Shown here: piece after piece, positions 27,444-35,050 of the stretch
Position numbering within the stretch: the stretch's first letter is position 1
Layout: every line of letters starts with the position of its first letter
Assembly: GCF_001420915.1 (NCBI RefSeq)
Contig: NZ_CP013021.1
Location: 692,001 to 756,000 of the forward strand
From: Agarivorans gilvus
GTDB lineage: Bacteria > Pseudomonadota > Gammaproteobacteria > Enterobacterales > Celerinatantimonadaceae
Direction of reading: 5' to 3'
Length of the DNA stretch: 64,000 nt
Position numbers and translations under genes: made by a program
Notes under the pieces: model-generated
Databases searched by the model: none
Seen by the model: only the letters and a program-made list of their open reading frames with translations
What the model was told of the DNA's origin: nothing

Positions 27444-29564
27444 CTAAAGTTGAGTCTGACGAAGCCGCGAATAATAACGCTGCTTATTACTGTACATGTT
27501 CTGATCAGCCTGTTTATACAAGTGACTAAAATCAACCTCATGGGTAGACGCGTAACCAAAGGAAAAACTCAGCAAAGGTTCGCCACCAAAGCTATTCAAA
27601 TCGATCGCCACTTGGTTGTTTTGCCGTGAATTTAAGCGTGCGGCCAGCATCTCGATTTTTTCCAACTGTGGCCCAGCCAAAACAATGGCAAACTCATCAC
27701 CGCCGATGCGGAAATAGTCATCGCTAATATCCCTGCAGCACTCGGCTAATACTTCCGCCACTGACTGAATAAGTTGGTCGCCCTTTTCATGACCTTTTTC
27801 ATCATTCATTCGCTTCAGACCGTTAACATCAATAACAAACATACAGACTTCAGCATCTAGCTGCGTTTCCAGAGAAAACTGTAATTCATCAAAGGCTTTG
27901 CGGTTTTTAATTCCAGTCAATGAATCGGTTCTCGCTAAGTGGTCAAGCTCCTCATTCAAACTGCGATTTTCCAAGAAGGAGCTAAGTTCGGTTACAAATA
28001 ACATGATACGGTTACTGCTCTCTTCACTTAACTTAGGTTCATTAATTAATAACCAGCCCATCTTATCGCCGCCGCAACGAATCCCAAATACATTCACCCA
28101 TTGCTGATTAAACTCGATACTAAAGCGATCCCAACGCTGTCTTGCCTTGGTGGCAATCCTAAGTTGTAGCTCGTCAAATTCATCTAATTCAACTGAAAGA
28201 GACTCGTGTACACTTCTATGACCGCGCGACTGCGGAAGATAAATCACCAAGCCAATATTAGGAAAACACATAGCCAGTATACGCAGCGCATCAATGGCAA
28301 TCTGTCGATTCCCTTTACTGGCCTCTAATACGCGGCGAAACTGCACCAATTGTTGAAAAAAAAAGTTACTTTGGGCGAGATTATCCATCGACAATTCTAA
28401 ATCGCGAGTGCGCTCTTCCACCTTATATTCAAGCTGGCTATTTAAATTTTGCACCTCTTCTAAATAGCCGGCTCGTAATTTATCGATGCGAGCTAATTCT
28501 TGGTTTTTTTCTTGAACGGTACGTAGCTGTTTCCCAATGGTGGTTTTCATCTGTGCCAATAAACTGGCTACATCAGCAAACTCTTGAATGGTGAGCTTAT
28601 GGTCATTCACCCAATCTGAGTCGCGGCCCTTTTCAAAATCACGAATTAAGCCATATAAGCGACCAAACGCCCGCGCCACTAGGTGAGCAAACAACATGAT
28701 CACCACCATGATAATGGCTATAACCACGACGCTCGATGCCATGCCCGGCGCCATGGTCGCTCTAACTTGCTCGGCTAGGCTTTCTAAACCTTGACCCACC
28801 TTCACTTTTAACCAAACAGAGTTTTGATAATTACGACCGCTGATCACCAGACGGCTGGCATGGGCCACATCGTAATTAGCATCATCAATCAAGTTGCCTT
28901 CTATTTGCTGTTGTTTATAGAAAAAGCCCAAACTTTCATTTTGATTGAGACTGTCTTGAACTCGTTCAGCCAACTTATAAATAGGCACAATAGCCACAAG
29001 GTAACCACTAACTACAATGTGGTCGATGGCTCTATCTGAATATATAGGAACCACATAGGCCAAGGCTTTATGCTGTCCTCCCTTGGCCACTAGCGCACTA
29101 TCTTTAATTAAAAACACTCGGCTTTTAGAGGCAATGTCTTTTATCTCAAACGGGCCGGTAAAGGTTGATAGGATTAGACCAGAGCGCTCTAAAGCAAGAA
29201 TATTCCCGGCATGGGACTCCACCACATAGCCTTCTTTATCCACTAAATACAGTGATTCAATTAAAGGCGCGTCTAGCACAAAGTTAGACAATACATCTGG
29301 TAGGTGAATCGAATACAACAGATCATCAATGCCCTTAACAATGGCATCTTGCTCAGATAAGAGCCGCAAACCATTGGTTAGGATCTCGTTATTATGGCCC
29401 AGCTCTGCGGCAATTTGGTTGGCCGATGCTGCCAAGCGACTATCAACCGAGTTATAAACAAGATTATACATTTGCTTATATAAGGCAAAAGACAGCACCG
29501 ATACTGGAACAACAGCTACAAAAATTAATAACAGAAAGGTGATCGACCGAAGCCTGATAGTCAT
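27444..29564 (-). CDS. Membrane sensor diguanylate cyclase (GGDEF)
   Basis: A 706-aa inner-membrane protein. It has an N-terminal transmembrane helix (about residues 7-27), a periplasmic sensor of dCache-like size, a second helix (about 275-297), a HAMP-like and coiled-coil stretch, a GAF-like region, and a C-terminal diguanylate cyclase with intact FRIGGDEFAIVL (GGDEF about 621-625). It should make c-di-GMP. I see no RxxD inhibitory site before GGDEF. It begins 2 nt after a solute-binding-protein gene, so the binding protein may present a ligand to the periplasmic sensor. Confidence 0.9.
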   Translation of the reverse strand: MTIRLRSITFLLLIFVAVVPVSVLSFALYKQMYNLVYNSVDSRLAASANQIAAELGHNNEILTNGLRLLSEQDAIVKGIDDLLYSIHLPDVLSNFVLDAPLIESLYLVDKEGYVVESHAGNILALERSGLILSTFTGPFEIKDIASKSRVFLIKDSALVAKGGQHKALAYVVPIYSDRAIDHIVVSGYLVAIVPIYKLAERVQDSLNQNESLGFFYKQQQIEGNLIDDANYDVAHASRLVISGRNYQNSVWLKVKVGQGLESLAEQVRATMAPGMASSVVVIAIIMVVIMLFAHLVARAFGRLYGLIRDFEKGRDSDWVNDHKLTIQEFADVASLLAQMKTTIGKQLRTVQEKNQELARIDKLRAGYLEEVQNLNSQLEYKVEERTRDLELSMDNLAQSNFFFQQLVQFRRVLEASKGNRQIAIDALRILAMCFPNIGLVIYLPQSRGHRSVHESLSVELDEFDELQLRIATKARQRWDRFSIEFNQQWVNVFGIRCGGDKMGWLLINEPKLSEESSNRIMLFVTELSSFLENRSLNEELDHLARTDSLTGIKNRKAFDELQFSLETQLDAEVCMFVIDVNGLKRMNDEKGHEKGDQLIQSVAEVLAECCRDISDDYFRIGGDEFAIVLAGPQLEKIEMLAARLNSRQNNQVAIDLNSFGGEPLLSFSFGYASTHEVDFSHLYKQADQNMYSNKQRYYSRLRQTQL

Positions 29565-29566
29565 TG

Positions 29567-30733
29567 TTATTGTCCGCGTTTCTCTATTTCTTTATCGGCT
29601 ATCGCTTGCATATATTCGGTCGCCTGCTCCACAGTATAATTGTGTTCCATATAACGAGTAAAACCGCGCTGCAAAGCCAGCCAAACAATGGTCATTTCCT
29701 TGTCACTAGGCATGGCCCTAGTTTGCTCCATTTGCAATAACATTTGCTGATCATTGGTCGATTGACTGTGCTGATAGTTGGCTAATACTTGCTTGTTAGC
29801 AGGAATTAAACCACCTTCTTGGTAAATAATTCCCTGTGCCTTATCGCCTTGCATATATAAACTAAATGCCTTAATCGATTGATAATTTTTTCTGTTTTCG
29901 AACAACCTAGGAAAAGCTAATACATAACCAGAGAACATCGGTTTCATTGTATTACCTTGAATGGTGGGTAATACACTCACACCTAAGTCCTCACCCATGG
30001 CTTGGTTCAAATCATTATAGATCCAATCGCCGTTGATCATGTATGCCGCTTCACCGTTCTTAAAACGCTCAACGCTGCAATCATGGTTACACGTGGCATC
30101 CACTAAGCCAATATCTCTTAACTCTTTGTAATAACGCAAAGCATTGCGCATAGCTTCTGTATCTAAGGTAATTTTTCCCTGTAGCAAAGGCCAACCGTCG
30201 AAAGCCGTTAAAAATGGCACAAACCAATACATTTCAGCAAAATTCCAAACAATGGCATCGCGCCCATCTTGAGTTAAAGCCGCTTGTTGTTCCAACAATT
30301 CAGCCCAAGAAGAAACCGGCTGTTTTACTAGACTTTTATTGTAATAAAGTACCAAATGATTGCCTTGAAATAAGGGAATACCATATTGCTGCTCATCGGT
30401 TGCTCCGGCCTTGAGTATGCGTTGCTGGATATCAGGAACAATCCAATCTTTTGGAACTGGGCTTAAGGATATTAGCTCATGCATGCCCACGAAATCACTG
30501 GGCACGTATAAAATATCTGGCAGAGTATTAGTACGCGCCTGATTTAACACTTCCTCACGCAAACGCTCAGATAAAAAATTGTTTTTCTCAATGGTGATAT
30601 TGTTGCTTTGTTCAAATTGCAAAATCGCACTATCAAGATATTGTGAAGGATTGTGCGCATTCCAAAGAGTAAGTTTATCGGCTGCTTGCACCGACAAGCA
30701 GGCCATAGTTAAAGCCAGTATTCCAAAACGCAT
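29567..30733 (-). CDS. Extracellular solute-binding protein (MalE-like), orphan
   Basis: A 388-aa family 1 solute-binding protein with a short signal peptide (MRFGILALTMACLSVQA, then ADKLTLWNAHNP). Segments such as PDILYVPSDFVG, AAYMINGDWIYNDL and SGYVLAFPR are typical of sugar-binding members. No ABC permease or ATPase is nearby. Its stop is 2 nt from the start of the GGDEF sensor gene. I infer a receptor role in signalling rather than transport; the ligand is unknown. Confidence 0.85.
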   Translation of the reverse strand: MRFGILALTMACLSVQAADKLTLWNAHNPSQYLDSAILQFEQSNNITIEKNNFLSERLREEVLNQARTNTLPDILYVPSDFVGMHELISLSPVPKDWIVPDIQQRILKAGATDEQQYGIPLFQGNHLVLYYNKSLVKQPVSSWAELLEQQAALTQDGRDAIVWNFAEMYWFVPFLTAFDGWPLLQGKITLDTEAMRNALRYYKELRDIGLVDATCNHDCSVERFKNGEAAYMINGDWIYNDLNQAMGEDLGVSVLPTIQGNTMKPMFSGYVLAFPRLFENRKNYQSIKAFSLYMQGDKAQGIIYQEGGLIPANKQVLANYQHSQSTNDQQMLLQMEQTRAMPSDKEMTIVWLALQRGFTRYMEHNYTVEQATEYMQAIADKEIEKRGQ

Positions 30734-30892
30734 GTTAGCCGCCTGTTATTATTTTTTTTTCACATTCTAGCAATGATCCAACAATTTAACTGTGAGCTAA
30801 TTCTATGCAAATAAAGCCAAATGCGATGATCTACAAAAATGTTCACTACCCCACATTAACTCTAGTGTAGGCCGTATTTGCGCTAGGTTTAG

Positions 30893-30922
30893 CCCAAAAA
30901 AAAGGCAGCCTAATGGCCGCCC
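30893..30922 (-). terminator. Terminator of htpG
   Basis: On the minus strand GGCGGCC, ATTA and GGCTGCC pair with one G-T wobble and are followed by TTTTTTTT. It lies about 20 nt after the htpG stop. Confidence 0.82.
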
Positions 30923-30940
30923 TTCTTAAAAAAGCTAGTA

Positions 30941-32851
30941 CTAAGCAAGCAACTTATTGATCTTTCTGATGAATTCAGAAGGATTTTCTAGGCTACCGCG
31001 CTCTGCCAAGGTGGCTTGGTCTAATAACAAGCTCGCCCATTCAGCAAATTTTTCTTCGTCTTGCTCATCGGCCACACGTTTGATTAAGTCATGCTGAGGG
31101 TTCAACTCAAAAATGTATTTTTGCTCAGGCACATCTTGTCCCACCGCCTTCATCAGCTTCTGCATTTGTGTGCTCATGTCATGCTCATCAACCACAATAC
31201 AAGAAGGCGTATCAGTCAGACGGTAGGTTAAACGCACGTCTTTCACTTTATCACCCAGGGTTTCTTTCACTCGGCTAACAAAGCTGGCGTATTCGGTCTC
31301 ATCCTGCTCTTTTTGTTTCTTGGTTTCTTCATCATCCAAATCACCTAAATCTAAGTCACCTTTGGTGATAGACACTAAGCTCTTACCTTCAGCTTCAGGC
31401 AAGTGGCTAATTAACCATTCGTCAACGCGGTCATGCATCAATAATACTTCAATGCCTTTACGCTTGAAGATCTCTAGGTGTGGGCTGTTTGCTGCAGCGG
31501 CATAGCTATCGGCGGTGACATAATAAATCTTGTCTTGACCTTCTTTCATGCGCTCAACGTAATCGGCAAAGGATACATTTTGCTCAGCATTATCATTATG
31601 GGTAGAAGCAAAACGTAGCAGCTTAGCAATTTGCTCTTTGTTAGCAAAATCTTCAGCTGGGCCTTCTTTCAATACTTGGCCGAACTCAGCCCAGAAAGTT
31701 TGGTATTTCTCGGCATCATTTTTCGCCATGCGCTCTAACATGGTCAGTACGCGTTTAGTACAAGCGCTGCGCAAGTTAGCGGTGGTTTTAGTATCTTGTA
31801 GAATTTCCCGAGATACGTTTAGCGGTAAGTCATTTGAATCCAGCACACCTTTCACAAAGCGTAAGTAACCCGGCATAAACTCATCGGCATCGTCCATAAT
31901 AAACACACGTTGCACGTAAAGTTTTAAGCCGTGTTGACGCTCACGGTTCCACAAATCGAAAGGCGCCTTGCTAGGAATGTACAGCAAGCTGGTGTAATCC
32001 TGCTTACCTTCTACTTTGTTGTGTGCCCAAGTTAATGGATCGGCAAAGTCGTGAGAAATGTGCTTGTAGAACTCGTTGTACTCTTCTTTAGAGATTTCGT
32101 TTTTACCACGAGTCCATAGTGCAGTCGCTTTGTTAATTGACTCCCACTCACCTGGCACAGCGGCAATTTTCTCGCCATCGGGGCCTTCAGACTCGGGTCT
32201 CTCATCTTTCCACATTTGCACCGGAATAGAGATATGATCAGAGTATTTAGTAATGATGGAGCGTACTTTCCAGCTATCGAGGAATTCGTGCTCGTCTTCA
32301 CGCAAATGCAAGGTAATGTCAGTACCGCGAGTCTGCTTAGTAATGTCGGCTACGGTGTAATCACCTTCACCGGCACTTTCCCAACGCACGCCCTGCTCTG
32401 CTTCAACACCGGCAGCGCGGGTTTCTACGGTCACTTTATCGGCAACGATAAAGGCCGAGTAAAAGCCCACACCAAATTGGCCAATTAGCTGCGAGTCTTT
32501 AGCGCTATCGCCACTGAGTTGTCCGAAAAACTCTTTAGTGCCCGATTTAGCAATGGTACCTAAGTGCTCAATCACTTCATCGCGAGTCATACCAATACCG
32601 TTGTCTGACAAGGTAATGGTTTTAGCGTCTTGGTCGAAGCTAACTCGAACCCGAAGTTCGCCATCATCTTCATACAAGGCATTATTTTCTAGCGCTTTAA
32701 AGCGAAGCTTATCGGCCGCATCAGCAGCGTTAGATACTAATTCACGGAGGAAGATTTCTTTATTTGAATAAAGAGAGTGGATCATCAATTGAAGTAGTTG
32801 TTTTACTTCGGTTTGAAAGCCATGAGTTTCAGCATGAACTGCATCAGTCAT
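30941..32851 (-). CDS. htpG: Molecular chaperone HtpG (bacterial Hsp90)
   Basis: Cytosolic ATP-dependent chaperone of 636 aa, the usual length. The N-terminal GHKL ATPase domain shows LRELVSNAADAADKLRF, LSDNGIGMTRDEVIEHLGTI and GQFGVGFYSAFIVAD. It lies 148 nt downstream of recR on the same strand, the usual order. Confidence 0.98.
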   Translation of the reverse strand: MTDAVHAETHGFQTEVKQLLQLMIHSLYSNKEIFLRELVSNAADAADKLRFKALENNALYEDDGELRVRVSFDQDAKTITLSDNGIGMTRDEVIEHLGTIAKSGTKEFFGQLSGDSAKDSQLIGQFGVGFYSAFIVADKVTVETRAAGVEAEQGVRWESAGEGDYTVADITKQTRGTDITLHLREDEHEFLDSWKVRSIITKYSDHISIPVQMWKDERPESEGPDGEKIAAVPGEWESINKATALWTRGKNEISKEEYNEFYKHISHDFADPLTWAHNKVEGKQDYTSLLYIPSKAPFDLWNRERQHGLKLYVQRVFIMDDADEFMPGYLRFVKGVLDSNDLPLNVSREILQDTKTTANLRSACTKRVLTMLERMAKNDAEKYQTFWAEFGQVLKEGPAEDFANKEQIAKLLRFASTHNDNAEQNVSFADYVERMKEGQDKIYYVTADSYAAAANSPHLEIFKRKGIEVLLMHDRVDEWLISHLPEAEGKSLVSITKGDLDLGDLDDEETKKQKEQDETEYASFVSRVKETLGDKVKDVRLTYRLTDTPSCIVVDEHDMSTQMQKLMKAVGQDVPEQKYIFELNPQHDLIKRVADEQDEEKFAEWASLLLDQATLAERGSLENPSEFIRKINKLLA

Positions 32852-32999
32852 TGTTTTATTTCCTTGCTTTTACACATAGATCATTTGTTGATAAACGATA
32901 TGGGGGTAGCAAAATGGATTTCAAGCAAATCCAAGGAAATTTTCTTCAGCATGTTAGCAGCCCACCTAAAAGTAGGCTGAGAGTGTGATGCAAGTCAGC

Positions 33000-33602
33000 T
33001 TAGTCTAGTTGTTGACGGCCAATTAACGAGTGCGACAAGGTAGTCCCGTCTACGCTATCTAGCTCACCACCTAGTGGAACACCGTGAGCAATGCGCGATA
33101 CCTTAACTTGATAACGCTTCGCCATGTCATGAATGTAATATGCGGTGGCTTCACCTTCAACGGTAGGGTTGGTAGCTAAAATCAACTCTGTCACCGACTC
33201 TTGCGCCAAGCGCTGCTCTAACTTATCTAAGTGCAACTCACTCGGACCAATGCCATCTAAGGGAGACAGGTGTCCCATTAATACAAAGTAACTACCGTAG
33301 AACTGCGCGGTTTGTTCAATAGCCGCGACATCCGCCGGTGTTTCCACCACACAAATCACCCCTTTGCTCATTCTTTTAGCCGATTGGCAAATAGGACAAC
33401 GCTCTTCTTCAGCAAAATTTCTACATACTTCGCAATGGCCTACTACTTCCATCGCCTGACTAATACTGGCCGCCAATTGTAATCCGTCGCGTCGTTTACG
33501 CTCCAGAAGATCAAAAGCCATACGCTGGGCGCTGCGCGGGCCAACGCCGGGCAATACTTGCAGAGATTTTATCAACTGTTCAATACTGGGACTGTATTTC
33601 AT
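33000..33602 (-). CDS. recR: Recombination protein RecR
   Basis: DNA-binding mediator of the RecFOR pathway. The 200-aa protein has the HhH region LPGVGPRSAQRMAFDLL, the zinc-binding cysteines CEVCRNFAEEERCPIC, and a Toprim domain starting ICVVETPADVAAIE. The usual upstream genes dnaX and ybaB are absent; a divergent PAP2 gene lies there instead. Confidence 0.97.
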   Translation of the reverse strand: MKYSPSIEQLIKSLQVLPGVGPRSAQRMAFDLLERKRRDGLQLAASISQAMEVVGHCEVCRNFAEEERCPICQSAKRMSKGVICVVETPADVAAIEQTAQFYGSYFVLMGHLSPLDGIGPSELHLDKLEQRLAQESVTELILATNPTVEGEATAYYIHDMAKRYQVKVSRIAHGVPLGGELDSVDGTTLSHSLIGRQQLD

Positions 33603-33785
33603 GCAACTTCCACTAGACTCAAAATAAGCGCAGCTAATGTAACAGCGTCGTTAATAAAATTCATTAGCCACTGCAAAAATATTCAACCAACACAACACGC
33701 TAGCGCTAGACCAAATATGGCTAATACACGTAAGATGAAACACTTGCGATAAAGGATGATTGTGTATAAACGTAGGGAGACCAAT

Positions 33786-35008
33786 ATGCGACTAAGCCAT
33801 AAACTTGCCATAGGGCCACTGCTGGTTAGCCTTTGTGCCTTAAGCCACGCCGATACTTGGGTAGAAATAGGCGATTACACTCAGGTAATACTGCCTCTTG
33901 GAGGGCTCGGCCTCAGCTTAGCGAAAGGAGACACCACCGGCACCCTTCAGCTCACTAAGTCCTTTGCAACTTCCTTTACCATTACCCAAAGCATTAAATG
34001 GGTAGTAGATAAACGTCGACCTAACTTTACCACCAATAACTCTTTCCCCTCTGGACATACCACAGCAGCCTTTAGCGGCGCCTCATTTTTGCATACCCGT
34101 TATGGCTCTGCTTGGGGATCCCAGCCTATACCCTCGCCGCTTATACAGGCTGGAGCCGAGTGCATGGAGACAAACATTACTGGGACGATGTATTGGCGGG
34201 TGCCAGTATTGCGACCCTCAGCAACCTGTTTTTTGTGAACCCTATAACGGAAGATATTAGTCTTAGCCCGCTAGTCGATGGCGACGCTAAAGGTATACAA
34301 CTTTCTTTATCAAATAGTTTTTTTGAAGGAGGAAGCCGCTCGAAGCGTCCAGCTGACCACTTTAAACCAAAGTTCAAATTCGACTTTATGCTTGGCCCCA
34401 CTCGCCTAAAGTCAAACGATATTGGCAATTTAGCCCAGCAAAGCATTCTGTTTGAACAAGATGACACGCTAACCACTGCCGCCGCCAGATGGAGTTGGCA
34501 AGCTAACGACAAACACCGTTTTAGCTATTATACCCAGCCCTACGAAGCGCGTGCTCAGGGCTTAGCGGTAGACAACAGCGACATTTATGCTCAATATCAA
34601 GTGTGGGACAACAAGCTGAACTGGCAATATAAACTGCTAGCGGGTGAGCGTTGGAGCAGTGAGCTGGGCCTAGGCTTACTCATTCAATATGCGCAAGCCG
34701 CTTTATACGCAGATGCAAGTTTTGAGCACGACCTAGCCAAAGAAGAGGAGTGGCTAGTATATCCGCTAGCCAATGCCAATATTGCTTTTCAAGTGAGCCC
34801 ACCGCTGAAGTTAGAACTAGCAGGGGAGTATGGCAATAACAGCGAAGGGGAAGTTGCGATGGCTGACCTTAGCCTCAACTATGCCTTTAATCGACGCTGG
34901 GATATAGCAGTAGGTTACAATTATTACCAACGCGACCAAGACAATGCCAAGACCTTCCGAAAAATAGAATTTGATTCACTTTACTTACGCTTTGGATATG
35001 CGTTTTAA
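33786..35008 (+). pseudogene. PAP2-family phosphatase fused to an outer-membrane beta-barrel, frameshifted
   Basis: From the ATG at 33786 (GGGAGA upstream) the reading frame gives a signal peptide (MRLSHKLAIGPLLVSLCALSHA) and PAP2 motifs KWVVDKRRP and PSGHTTAAF, then ends at 34238 in unrelated residues. The third PAP2 motif, SRVHGDKHYWDDV, is in the minus-one frame, open from at least 34112 to 35008. The break fits loss of one G in the GGGG run at 34114-34117: one extra G would join AWG to IPAYTLAAYTGWSR. The downstream part (about 260 aa) has alternating strands and a C-terminal FGYAF ending in Phe, like an outer-membrane barrel. PAP2 enzymes act on lipid phosphates. The shift could be a real mutation, a phase switch or a sequencing error. 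Confidence 0.8.
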
Positions 35009-35050
35009 TCAAACTTGCTGATACGCTGGCAAGTCGACAACCACTCAAGG

